Shown here: one piece after another, positions 1-6,514 of the stretch | How the letters are laid out: every line of letters starts with the position of its first letter | Position numbering within the stretch: position 1 is the stretch's first letter | IMG/VR virus record: IMGVR_UViG_3300025086_000080 | Span: 1-40,233 of that record | DNA from: a virus | Strand: one strand, 5' to 3' | Length of the DNA: 40,233 nucleotides | Notes under the pieces: model-generated | Database searches by the model: none | Told to the model about the DNA's origin: nothing | The model's input: the letters and a program-made list of their open reading frames with translations, nothing else | Made by a program: the position numbers and the translations under genes

Positions 1-44
1 GACTTGCGATAGTGTTTCGCTTAATCAAAGCTCATCAGTATTAC

Positions 45-314
45 TTATATTCTCGGCAAGAAGTGTTCATCACTACTCATCAATCCACCTATGTCGTGCA
101 TTAATGTTTGAGTTATCATTGTCTTGTACCCAAGTCCTTTATATAATTCAGTATCACCTTCGTGAGTCTCTACAAATCTAACCATTTCTTTAGTCCAATT
201 TTCATTGTCCAATATTATTTGTAAGATGTTCCATTTGTAGTTTTTAGAGTTAAAAAAGGTAGGTATATAATTTTCCATTATAATTATTGCTCTGTCTATT
301 GTTGTTGCGTTCAT
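45..314 (-). CDS. Small protein of unknown function (89 aa)
   Basis: I do not recognise this protein. It is a soluble-looking, slightly acidic polypeptide with a hydrophobic helix-like stretch near residues 24-36 and no cysteines or obvious catalytic motif. It is the last gene of a three-gene minus-strand run. Its start is supported by a leader that is identical over 19 nt to the one before the neighbouring gene (312-330 versus 635-653). No Shine-Dalgarno sequence is visible, as expected for Bacteroidota. By position and size it may be an early, host-directed phage protein, but nothing in the sequence shows its role. Confidence 0.6.
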   Translation of the reverse strand: MNATTIDRAIIIMENYIPTFFNSKNYKWNILQIILDNENWTKEMVRFVETHEGDTELYKGLGYKTMITQTLMHDIGGLMSSDEHFLPRI

Positions 315-330
315 AGTTATATATTTTTAA
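312..330. repeat. Conserved translation leader, copy 1
   Basis: These 19 nt, containing the start codon of the gene at 314 on the minus strand, are identical to 635-653. They read as an A/T-rich leader of the TTAAAAATATATAACT type directly before ATG. It may serve as a translation-initiation signal in place of a Shine-Dalgarno sequence. Confidence 0.7.
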
Positions 331-352
331 GTTATTAATTTATTAATTTAGT

Positions 353-637
353 TTATCCGTATTGTATATTCTTATCTATAATGTCTTCAAGTTCACTTAT
401 TTTACTTATCGCTTTTGCTACAATTAAAGCTTTATCCAAGTTGCTCATTATATATTCTACCTCAACATTATTAATGGCATTACCCTCTGCAAGAATATCC
501 TCAAGATTATAATAATCCTCTGAAGCCCCTTGTCTATTATAATAATGAGTATCATTATAATCTCCACCATTATCGCCTATAGTCCATATATCACTTAATA
601 TTTTTTTATATTTTTTTAATATCTGTTTGTTAGTCAT
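353..637 (-). CDS. Small acidic protein of unknown function (94 aa)
   Basis: I do not recognise the family. The N-terminus is lysine-rich and helix-like (about residues 1-18). A polar middle rich in Asn, Asp and Tyr follows, then a helical C-terminal half (about residues 50-92) that is acidic overall. It is the middle gene of the minus-strand run. It begins with the same ATGACTAAC start context as the gene upstream and carries the shared A-rich leader. It probably shares the promoter near 971-964. Small size and lack of motifs leave the function open. Confidence 0.6.
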   Translation of the reverse strand: MTNKQILKKYKKILSDIWTIGDNGGDYNDTHYYNRQGASEDYYNLEDILAEGNAINNVEVEYIMSNLDKALIVAKAISKISELEDIIDKNIQYG

Positions 638-653
638 AGTTATATATTTTTAA
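635..653. repeat. Conserved translation leader, copy 2
   Basis: This is the second copy of the 19-nt leader, upstream of the minus-strand start at 637. It is identical to 312-330, whereas the downstream coding sequences differ. That suggests either selection on the leader or a recent copy. Confidence 0.7.
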
Positions 654-934
654 TTATTAATTAGTCTAGTTTTATTAACGTCTACCCAAAATAAATCATC
701 ATCTTCAAGGTGTAGATAATCTATCATCATCTGGTGTCCTTCTAATGTATCCTCATACCAGTTGGCTCCAGACAAACTACCTCTTGTACTCATACCTATT
801 GAATTATATTCTTCATCAAAATAAAGGTCTATTATGTAATTCCCGTACCCATTATTTAAAGTGAACTCTATTGCTATTGAATTACTCTTAATATCTTTAA
901 GAAGAGTTAGTAATAAATTGTTAGTCATGGTCAT
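650..934 (-). CDS. Small protein of unknown function (94 aa)
   Basis: The open frame extends upstream to 1018 and would add a hydrophobic, signal-like N-terminus. However, a TAnnTTTG promoter element lies at 971-964, inside that extension, so the transcript would start downstream of it. I therefore place the start at 934, with 928 (Met-Thr-Asn, matching the next gene) equally possible. The protein ends with an acidic segment containing LEDDDLFWVD. It has beta-rich-looking alternation around residues 20-45 and no recognised domain. It is the first gene of the minus-strand small-gene run. Function unknown. Confidence 0.55.
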   Translation of the reverse strand: MTMTNNLLLTLLKDIKSNSIAIEFTLNNGYGNYIIDLYFDEEYNSIGMSTRGSLSGANWYEDTLEGHQMMIDYLHLEDDDLFWVDVNKTRLINN

Positions 935-963
935 AATTATAAAGTTTAAATTATTAATACACA

Positions 964-971
964 CAAATATA
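964..971 (-). promoter_or_regulatory. Candidate Bacteroidota -7 promoter element
   Basis: The minus strand reads TATATTTG, an exact match to TAnnTTTG. It lies about 30 nt before the start at 934. No TTG is found at the ideal 19-20 nt upstream, so only the -7 half is convincing. In DNA this AT-rich a chance match is possible. Confidence 0.45.
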
Positions 972-1065
972 AAAACAAATAAATTTAATATCCTACAAAA
1001 AATGTAAGAAACTTTCATTCTCTTGAGGAAAATAATTTAATAATAATTTGTGAACAGAGGTGTCA

Positions 1066-1080
1066 ATCTGTTTAACAGAT
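1066..1080. repeat. Short perfect dyad, possible operator
   Basis: ATCTGTT and AACAGAT form a 7+7 inverted repeat around a single central base. This is the size of a typical dimeric repressor site. It lies upstream of the minus-strand small-gene run and could be an operator for it or a small hairpin. Confidence 0.35.
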
Positions 1081-1565
1081 AATATATTTAATTAGTAGGG
1101 AGGTTGTCTCACTTTCTATGTTGTTTCTTCTTGAGGGAAAACTTGTCTAATAAACTTTCTCGCAGTACCAAATGGTATTATATCAAAAAGATATTGAGTG
1201 CTTTAAATCGCTTTAAATAAAGCCCTGTAATTATTTTAACATATGCAAGTAATTAGTTAATTATATTTGCTAACATGTTATAAACATTATGGTTGTTAAT
1301 AAATAAATATATATTATTGTTTGGATATGTATAGTATATGTATATATTAAAATATAATATAATATTATATAAGGTATATACAAATAATATGTATAAAAGT
1401 TTTAAAGAAATTGATGTTGAAAAACGAAGGTTCAAAATCCTAGCACATTAGATAGTTAGGTTTTATGGTTTTGGCAAATCAGTTACGGTACACCCCACCC
1501 CCCTAAAAAAATTCGCTTTGGTCGGCAATCGTAACCCCCATCCTATATATAGTTATCCCATACCT

Positions 1566-1595
1566 TTGCATATCTCACTTTTTTTTATAACTTTG
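1566..1595 (+). promoter_or_regulatory. Bacteroidota promoter, TTG-N19-TAACTTTG
   Basis: TTG at 1566-1568 is followed after exactly 19 nt by TAACTTTG at 1588-1595, an ideal Bacteroidota sigma factor pattern. The ATG at 1600 begins only 5 nt after the -7 element, so the transcript may be leaderless or nearly so. The TTG is itself the end of TACCTTTG (1561-1568), a possible second -7 box for an upstream start. Confidence 0.7.
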
Positions 1596-1599
1596 CATC

Positions 1600-1866
1600 A
1601 TGGCTAAACGAGACTACAAACAGGAGTACAAGGACTTTCAGAAAGATAAGATCGGCTACAGGGTTGAATTAAAGAAAAAAGATAAAGCTCTAGGTGGTAA
1701 GGTTGGTGATGGTAAGGATGTGTCACACAAGAAGGATGGAGGTGTTGTATTAGAGGAGTCTTCTAAGAATAAAGGCCGCAAGGAAAAGTCTAGAAAGAAG
1801 GGTAGTAAAAGAAAGCCATTTGCTTTTTGGAAAAAGAAATCTAAAAAGAAGAAGAAGAAAAAATAA
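1600..1866 (+). CDS. Small lysine-rich protein with degenerate HNH-like core (88 aa)
   Basis: The start MAKRDYKQEY and the core GDGKDVSHKK resemble small marine-phage proteins in which a GDGKDVDHK-type core looks like part of an HNH nuclease. Here the expected aspartate before His is serine, and the usual Gly/Asn-rich segment after it is replaced by a GGVVLEESSKNKG stretch. Nuclease activity is therefore doubtful. About a third of residues are Lys or Arg, especially residues 55-88, so nucleic-acid binding is plausible. Its TAA overlaps the next ATG by one base (TAATG), indicating translational coupling. It is the first gene of the 1600-2908 run and lies directly behind the promoter at 1566-1595. 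Confidence 0.7.
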   Translation: MAKRDYKQEYKDFQKDKIGYRVELKKKDKALGGKVGDGKDVSHKKDGGVVLEESSKNKGRKEKSRKKGSKRKPFAFWKKKSKKKKKKK

Positions 1867-2153
1867 TGGCAGCAACTATAAAGAAAACAACAAAAGGAAA
1901 AGGGGCTAATTATAGGCCGACCAAGTCTGGGGCTGGTATGACTAAGAAGGGTGTGGCTGCTTACAGAAGGGCTAACCCAGGATCTAAGTTAAAGACCGCT
2001 GTTACTGGTAAGGTAAAAAAGGGTAGTAAGTCCGCCAAAAGAAGAAAATCATATTGTGCTAGAAGTAAGGGTCAAATGAAGATGCACAATGTTAATTGTA
2101 AAAAGACTCCTAACAAAAGAATATGTCAAGCTAGGAGGCGTTGGAAATGTTAA
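1866..2153 (+). CDS. DUF6321-like small basic phage protein (95 aa)
   Basis: This very basic protein contains SGAGMTKKGVAAYRRANPG (about residues 21-39), LKTAVTGKVKKGSK (42-55) and a C-terminal RRKSYCARSKGQ...RICQARRRWKC. I recognise this pattern from marine phages, where it is annotated as DUF6321. The family has no established function. The cysteines at about 64, 78, 87 and 95 could bind metal, and the charge suggests nucleic-acid or capsid-interior binding. It overlaps the preceding stop by one base and is part of the 1600-2908 run. Confidence 0.75.
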   Translation: MAATIKKTTKGKGANYRPTKSGAGMTKKGVAAYRRANPGSKLKTAVTGKVKKGSKSAKRRKSYCARSKGQMKMHNVNCKKTPNKRICQARRRWKC

Positions 2154-2172
2154 TTAATAAATTATATACAAA

Positions 2173-2493
2173 ATGAGTTTATACGAAAATATAAATAAAA
2201 GAAAAAAAGCTGGTAAAAGTAGATCTAAATCAAAATCTACAATTAGTCCAGAATCTTACGCTGCTATGCAAAAAGGGTTTCCTAAAGGAAAGTCAGGAAT
2301 GCGTGTTAATAAAAAATCTTCAAAAATGTCTTTTATAGATAATTCTGATATGTCAGAAAGACAAAAGACTACCATGAAAAAACACGCAGAACATCATACT
2401 ATAAAGCATATGAAGATGATGGTTAAACTAATGGGGGAAGGAAAGTCTTTTACAGAGGCTCACAAGATCGCTATGGATAAGGTGGGTAAGTAA
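2173..2493 (+). CDS. Small marine-phage-type basic protein (106 aa)
   Basis: There are two parts. The N-terminal half (residues 1-60) has LYENINKRKKAGKSRSKSKSTISPESYAAMQKGF, a pattern I have seen in short proteins of marine phages. The C-terminal half (about 60-106) is helical and His/Met-rich (KKHAEHHTIKHMKMMVKLM), ending in SFTEAHKIAMDKVGK. The function of neither half is established. The clustered histidines could coordinate metal, which is inference. It sits between the DUF6321-like gene and an HNH nuclease in one tight run. Confidence 0.65.
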   Translation: MSLYENINKRKKAGKSRSKSKSTISPESYAAMQKGFPKGKSGMRVNKKSSKMSFIDNSDMSERQKTTMKKHAEHHTIKHMKMMVKLMGEGKSFTEAHKIAMDKVGK

Positions 2494-2548
2494 ATTGAAA
2501 TATTCTAAGTTAACTAATTCTAAAAAAAAGAAAAAGGAACAATTAGGA

Positions 2549-2908
2549 ATGGATCCAGGCACGGCAGCCAACAGGCTTCGTAAAGCTATATTGTTTTCAT
2601 TCGCTAAAAGGTTAGATCTAAACTGGTGTTATCAGTGTGGATGTGAGATAGAGGATATTCATAGATTTACTATAGAGCATAAAGTTCCTTGGTTGGACTC
2701 AGAGGATCCTGTGGATCTGTTTTTTGACATGGATAACATATCGTTCTCACACGCATCTTGTAATTATAGAGCATCTAGGGGTAGAATAGGAAAGCCATGT
2801 CCATCTGTTACAGCTTATAGAAAGGGTTGTAGGTGTGAGGGATGTTTAGAAGCTAAGCGTAGATATAGAGAAAATAAAAAGAAATATAAAGATTCTAATA
2901 ATATTTAG
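2549..2908 (+). CDS. HNH endonuclease with second C-terminal Cys cluster (119 aa)
   Basis: The protein starting at ATG 2549 opens with MDPGTAANRLRKAILFSF, the usual beginning of phage HNH proteins of this type. The frame also allows a TTG start at 2495, which adds 18 lysine-rich residues, but ATG 2549 has AAGGAA upstream and matches the family start. The HNH core has zinc-binding cysteines near 27 and 30, the first catalytic His in FTIEHKVPW (about 44), DNISFSHASCN (about 62-72), and a second CxC-x2-C cluster (KGCRCEGC, about 92-99). It probably cuts DNA, either as a packaging-associated nuclease or a free-standing homing-type enzyme. Its stop overlaps the stop of the convergent minus-strand gene. 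Confidence 0.8.
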   Translation: MDPGTAANRLRKAILFSFAKRLDLNWCYQCGCEIEDIHRFTIEHKVPWLDSEDPVDLFFDMDNISFSHASCNYRASRGRIGKPCPSVTAYRKGCRCEGCLEAKRRYRENKKKYKDSNNI

Positions 2909-3354
2909 TGACAACCGCAATCTTCATCATCCATAATCTCTTCTGTAGAGATCTCAACTACTTTTAAAATATGATCTGGCATAAAGTCAAATAAAGACAT
3001 TATAGTCTCGTCCCCTGCTTCCATAGCAAAGGCTCCTAAGTTATAAAAAGCTGAGTTACCCATATCTATCATCTTTCTTGTGTTAGCCATATCGGTACCA
3101 CCTTGTTGCATAGCCATGACCTCTATTCCTAAGTAATCATCAACCAACATAGCTATTTGTGATAACATCTCAGCCTGATCTCCTCTAAAACCTCTGTTTA
3201 CAAGTTCTGAAAAAGCTGTAGTTGCTGAAGGGCATATATGAAAATTTTGAGTTTTATAACCCATGACATTCATTTCACCACCCTTACCATCTCTTTGCAT
3301 ATCCATAGAGTGATCGCTAACGCCCTCTATTATTATAACCATTGACTCATTCAT
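2905..3354 (-). CDS. Unknown protein with Cys/His tail (149 aa)
   Basis: I do not recognise this family. The protein is acidic and Met-rich, with helical segments (about residues 50-80 and 95-115) and a C-terminal EEIMDDEDCGCH that could bind a metal. It is the last gene of the minus-strand operon beginning at 6418, only 3 nt after the preceding stop, so it is very probably co-expressed with the two low-complexity virion-like proteins. Its stop codon overlaps that of the convergent HNH gene. A chaperone or accessory role for its neighbours is possible but not shown. Confidence 0.6.
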   Translation of the reverse strand: MNESMVIIIEGVSDHSMDMQRDGKGGEMNVMGYKTQNFHICPSATTAFSELVNRGFRGDQAEMLSQIAMLVDDYLGIEVMAMQQGGTDMANTRKMIDMGNSAFYNLGAFAMEAGDETIMSLFDFMPDHILKVVEISTEEIMDDEDCGCH

Positions 3355-3357
3355 ATC

Positions 3358-4689
3358 TTAAAGACTTTTATGTTTAAATAAAAAGTTATACTCCTCATCA
3401 CTAAGTTGAGTTTGAGGTTTTTTCTTAAGTGTCTTTATTCTATCTTGTATGACTTTTCTAGTATATTCCCCTAATTTTTTAAAACCATCTCCAGTTTGAT
3501 TTTTATCATCTGTCACGCCACCCATATCGTATTTTGGAGACCTACCTCCCATTAAGTATGCCATAAAAGGTTTAATTCTACCTCCTGTATTATAATACTT
3601 ATCCATTTCATCACCCTTAAACTCTGGATAATCCTGGTTATCACCCTTATTCTTTTTCTTATTTTTTCCAACTAAATTCTTAAAGAATTTTTTTATCTTT
3701 TGTTTACCAGCACCTTTCTTTTTACCTTCAGGTAAATTACCTTCAATAAATTGATCAACCAACTCCTGTTCCTCTCTTTTTTCTAGAGCCTCTTTTCTTT
3801 CTTCATCAGTCATAGCGTCTGCTGTAAGAACTATATCATCTTGAAAAACATCAAGATTAGTTCCAGCAAAAGGATCTCCATGACCCCCTTCTTTAGTAAT
3901 AGTTTCATCTGTATACTTAGCGTCTGAAGTGTCTATTCTATCTTTAGGCTCAAATGGATCTACGATTTGAGAAGGAACTACACGTAACATATCCTCAACA
4001 GCATTTTCTTCTGAGTCTATAAAAACAGGTGTAGAACTACCAGCAAATGGATCACTAGAACCTTTTTGTTGACTTGCATCAAACTCATCAACAAGTTCTA
4101 ATTCTTTAGTTAAATCGGGATTACCTTTTTTGTTTAAAGAATCTATAAAATCTTGTTTCTTTTTATCTGAAGCCTCATCAATAAGGGTATTAATTTCAGA
4201 TGCTGATGGAATCACGTCACCCCCCCCTATCGTAGTAGAGGCACTCCCCTCTGGTGCAGAAACATTAGAGTCGGTTTTAGGCCTTAATTGTGAAACTAAC
4301 TTACCAGCCATCTCTGGCCCATAAGCATTTTCAAACATTTTCATATCACGATCAAATCCAGATCCACTCATATTACCACCATAAGTATCTATCATCGCTT
4401 GAGCAGACTTTTGAAGTTTAGACGTAGCCTTCTCATCTCCCTCAATATTAAATTCCATTTTAGTTTCAACATTTTTTTCTCTAAGTCTATTGTCTAACTC
4501 CTTTACAGGCATGCCCAAGTCTCTAGCGGCCTCAGCCTTTTCCTTTTCTGACATTCGCTCCCAATCATAAAGCTTTATATCCTTAACGGACATTTTTCTT
4601 TTTCCTTTACCCTGAGCCGTAGGATCTTCAGAGAGTGATATTTGATCTAAAATTTCTTGTAATTCGTTTGGATTTAAAATTTCTTCCAT
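3358..4689 (-). CDS. Low-complexity virion-like protein with shared C-terminal tail (443 aa)
   Basis: This is an acidic, mostly disordered-looking protein with no catalytic motif. It contains an internal repeat: LVDEF, DPFAG and VFxD around residues 200-224 recur as DPFAG and VFxD (272-285) and LVDQF (310-314). A lysine-rich segment follows (about 323-348). Near the end are two Y-x-x-G-G motifs (Tyr366 and Tyr387) and the tail PQTQLSDEEY (425-434) plus a short hydrophobic end. That tail is shared with the upstream gene, including a 31-nt perfect DNA repeat. These traits resemble internal or cargo proteins of marine podoviruses rather than enzymes. The start lies 11 nt after the previous stop, and the gene is in the wHTH-led minus operon. 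Confidence 0.6.
   Translation of the reverse strand: MEEILNPNELQEILDQISLSEDPTAQGKGKRKMSVKDIKLYDWERMSEKEKAEAARDLGMPVKELDNRLREKNVETKMEFNIEGDEKATSKLQKSAQAMIDTYGGNMSGSGFDRDMKMFENAYGPEMAGKLVSQLRPKTDSNVSAPEGSASTTIGGGDVIPSASEINTLIDEASDKKKQDFIDSLNKKGNPDLTKELELVDEFDASQQKGSSDPFAGSSTPVFIDSEENAVEDMLRVVPSQIVDPFEPKDRIDTSDAKYTDETITKEGGHGDPFAGTNLDVFQDDIVLTADAMTDEERKEALEKREEQELVDQFIEGNLPEGKKKGAGKQKIKKFFKNLVGKNKKKNKGDNQDYPEFKGDEMDKYYNTGGRIKPFMAYLMGGRSPKYDMGGVTDDKNQTGDGFKKLGEYTRKVIQDRIKTLKKKPQTQLSDEEYNFLFKHKSL
3388..3418. repeat. 31-nt direct repeat in coding DNA, copy 1
   Basis: This is identical over 31 nt to 4785-4815. It encodes, on the minus strand, part of the PQTQLSDEEY tail near the C-terminus of the 443-residue protein. 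Flanking DNA diverges quickly. Confidence 0.9.
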
Positions 4690-4700
4690 AATTTATTTAT

Positions 4701-6080
4701 TTATTTATTTTTTTTCTTTTTTAAAGTTATTCCACCTTTTTTATATCCAGGAATCTTCATACCACTTTTACCAAATAAATACTCATACTCCTCATCACTA
4801 AGTTGAGTTTGAGGTATTTTCTTTAAAGCAGCCTTAGCCTCTTCTGCATTATCATAATCCTTTCCTCCCACACTAACACCTGTTGTTGTTTCTTTAGTTG
4901 TTGTTTCTTCTTTTCCTTTACTACCTCCAGCATTAGCATCACCACCAGTGCTTGAAGGAACCGTTCCAGTATCACCACCACCACCTTCAGTACCTGAGGA
5001 AACTGTCTTATCATCATCCATACCTAAAGGATCAGAATCATCGAATCTATAGGCATCCATACCCCCTTTACTAGGATCTTTTTTATCTACCACCTCAACA
5101 GTTGGGCCTACATAACTTTTAACAACATCATCATCCTGCTCTACAAAAGAAGGAACGTTTCTTATTTTATTAATTTCAGCATCCATATCTAACCCTGTAG
5201 TAGAAAGTGGTTTTGTTTCTAATTCACTTGCTATTTGAGCACCCCTTACGTTTGTAGCGTACTTCTCTAAATCTTTTCCACTCTTTCCTTGAGTAATATA
5301 ATTTTCAAAAACCTGGTCTTTAAAATATTGATTTAGTTGATTTTTCTCATCATCAGAAAGTTTTATGCCTGTAGACGTTCCGCTATCAGAAAGAACATTA
5401 ATCACTTCACCCTTACTATTAAACACAAGTTGCTGGTTAGAGCCTAACCTAATTCCCTTATCACCCTTATCAAAAATCTCTCTAGTAGGATCTAGCTTTT
5501 TCATATCGTCATTATTTAATGTATAACGTATATCATAACTCTCAACCTCTTCACCCTGTTCATTTTTTTTAGTGAAAGTATTTTTACGGAAATTATTCCC
5601 ACGGGTACTAATACCATCATCTTCACCAATCATAGAATATAATTCTGATGGGTTATTATATAGACTACTAAGGCTATCAGCCGTCATAGGTGTATCTGAC
5701 CCTGTTCTTGGAGAAATTAAATCTTTGTTAATTCTATTATATAAATTAGCATACTGATCAAACCCTTGAGCCATACTTAACCTGTCTTTCGTTCTTCCTT
5801 GCTGATCGCCTTGAAAAAATAAACTACCAGAACCAAATCTATCACTATATCCTATATCTGGTAAATAACCAGGAGATCCTTCTCTGGTAATTTGACTTCC
5901 ACCTGATCCCCCTAAGCCTGTATAAGATGTAGGGCCATAAATATCACTATAAAGCATAGGTGATGATTTTATATTAGTATTGACTCCTTCTGTTTCAGAT
6001 GGTACTACAACTCCATTTTGAGCATATGTCATAGGTTTTTTCATTTTACCCCCAGCTCTGTATTTCTTTTTTAATCTCAT
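4701..6080 (-). CDS. Low-complexity virion-like protein with Y-x-x-G-G ends (459 aa)
   Basis: The frame opens further upstream (6125), but the best start is 6080, where ATGA overlaps the stop of the regulator gene. That start gives MRLKKKYRAGG, strikingly like the N-terminus MKNKKIYRPGG of the probable internal virion protein at 29116. The middle is polar. Residues 363-402 are a Gly/Thr/Ser low-complexity linker. The C-terminus carries PQTQLSDEEY (423-432) and YKKGG (Tyr446), followed by a lysine tail. The likely role is a capsid-internal or injected protein, inferred from the N-terminal resemblance. No enzymatic motif is visible. Confidence 0.6.
   Translation of the reverse strand: MRLKKKYRAGGKMKKPMTYAQNGVVVPSETEGVNTNIKSSPMLYSDIYGPTSYTGLGGSGGSQITREGSPGYLPDIGYSDRFGSGSLFFQGDQQGRTKDRLSMAQGFDQYANLYNRINKDLISPRTGSDTPMTADSLSSLYNNPSELYSMIGEDDGISTRGNNFRKNTFTKKNEQGEEVESYDIRYTLNNDDMKKLDPTREIFDKGDKGIRLGSNQQLVFNSKGEVINVLSDSGTSTGIKLSDDEKNQLNQYFKDQVFENYITQGKSGKDLEKYATNVRGAQIASELETKPLSTTGLDMDAEINKIRNVPSFVEQDDDVVKSYVGPTVEVVDKKDPSKGGMDAYRFDDSDPLGMDDDKTVSSGTEGGGGDTGTVPSSTGGDANAGGSKGKEETTTKETTTGVSVGGKDYDNAEEAKAALKKIPQTQLSDEEYEYLFGKSGMKIPGYKKGGITLKKKKNK
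4785..4815. repeat. 31-nt direct repeat in coding DNA, copy 2
   Basis: This is the second copy of the 31-nt repeat, in the C-terminal coding region of the 459-residue protein. The perfect identity suggests a recent duplication or gene conversion of a C-terminal tag between adjacent genes. Confidence 0.9.
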
Positions 6081-6418
6081 TTTAATAAGTTTTTTATAAG
6101 TACCTCCTCTTGTAGTGTGGTACAAAATTTTGTCACAATAATCTTACCTCTTTGTGATATAACATATCTTCTCGCCCTGTTGTGTGATCTTTCTAAATAT
6201 ATGCTAATATAACCATTTTTTACTAGATCTGGTAAGTTTCTGGTTATAAAGGTTAAAGAGCATTGATAGTCTTTTTTTATAGTAGTACCAGTAAAATACC
6301 TTAAGTCGTAAATAAAAAACAAGAACTCAAGATCAGAAACTTTTAGTTTATAATGATCCCTAAAAGAAAACAGTATTTTTCTGTAATTCTTTAGACAGCT
6401 CTTTAGGTCTATTTGCAT
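6077..6418 (-). CDS. MarR-like winged-helix DNA-binding protein (113 aa)
   Basis: Size and pattern fit a small winged-helix regulator. Helices span about residues 6-40, a recognition-helix candidate is SLTFITRNLPDLVKNG (54-69), and a wing follows with ISIYLERSHNRARRYVISQRGK (71-92), the MarR-like arrangement of two strands around a basic turn. It leads the minus-strand operon, and its stop overlaps the ATG of the next gene (ATGA), so regulator and virion-like protein are translationally coupled. A -7 element at 6446-6439 lies just upstream, back to back with the plus-strand promoter at 6479-6486. It could therefore control both directions. That it binds this intergenic region is inference. 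Confidence 0.65.
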   Translation of the reverse strand: MQIDLKSCLKNYRKILFSFRDHYKLKVSDLEFLFFIYDLRYFTGTTIKKDYQCSLTFITRNLPDLVKNGYISIYLERSHNRARRYVISQRGKIIVTKFCTTLQEEVLIKNLLK

Positions 6419-6438
6419 TGATTTAAATTATAGTAAAG

Positions 6439-6446
6439 CAAATATA
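6439..6446 (-). promoter_or_regulatory. Candidate promoter of the minus-strand regulator operon
   Basis: The minus strand reads TATATTTG, an exact TAnnTTTG match, about 20 nt before the start at 6418. No TTG is present at the ideal distance. It is divergent from the element at 6479-6486, 32 nt away. Confidence 0.5.
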
Positions 6447-6478
6447 AATAAATATTTCTTATATTGAAAATAATTACC

Positions 6479-6486
6479 TATATTTG
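6479..6486 (+). promoter_or_regulatory. Candidate promoter of the fibre module
   Basis: TATATTTG matches TAnnTTTG exactly and lies 28 nt before the ATG at 6515. It also shows that the longer reading from 6464 is wrong, because that start would precede the transcript. The -33 region is weak. Confidence 0.55.
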
Positions 6487-6514
6487 TGAATCATTAAATT
6501 TAAAAAATAATAAT

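Larger units (their letters stand above)
935..1599. other. Long non-coding region between divergent modules
   Basis: This is the only gene-free stretch longer than 300 nt. It holds two short dyads (1066-1080 and 1166-1177), a CTTTAAAT direct repeat (1201-1208 and 1211-1218) and a related pair, TCTTGAGGAAAA (1021-1032) and TCTTGAGGGAAAA (1129-1141). An extremely AT-rich block (about 1290-1400) is followed by a C-rich run (about 1491-1503) and then the promoter for the gene at 1600. A TATATTTG at 1262-1269 has no gene downstream and could start a non-coding transcript. The mix fits a regulatory or replication/packaging control region, but no specific origin or cos site can be assigned. Confidence 0.5.

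Noticed and set aside
935-1018. N-terminal extension of the gene at 934 with a hydrophobic signal-like segment
   Set aside because: A TATATTTG promoter element on the same strand lies inside it, so it would not be transcribed from that promoter.
1253-1435. 60-codon minus-strand frame in the AT-rich block
   Set aside because: It is composed almost only of Ile, Tyr, Asn and Leu codons from low-complexity AT DNA, with no start context.
1425-1445. GGTTCAAAATCC resembling a tRNA T-arm
   Set aside because: The stem is only three pairs with an eight-base loop, and no acceptor or anticodon arms can be built upstream.
6081-6125. Upstream start of the 459-residue protein
   Set aside because: The ATGA overlap at 6080 and the match of the resulting N-terminus to the 29116 protein favour the shorter form.
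6464-6514. Upstream start of the 134-residue beta-rich protein
   Set aside because: It precedes the predicted promoter at 6479-6486.
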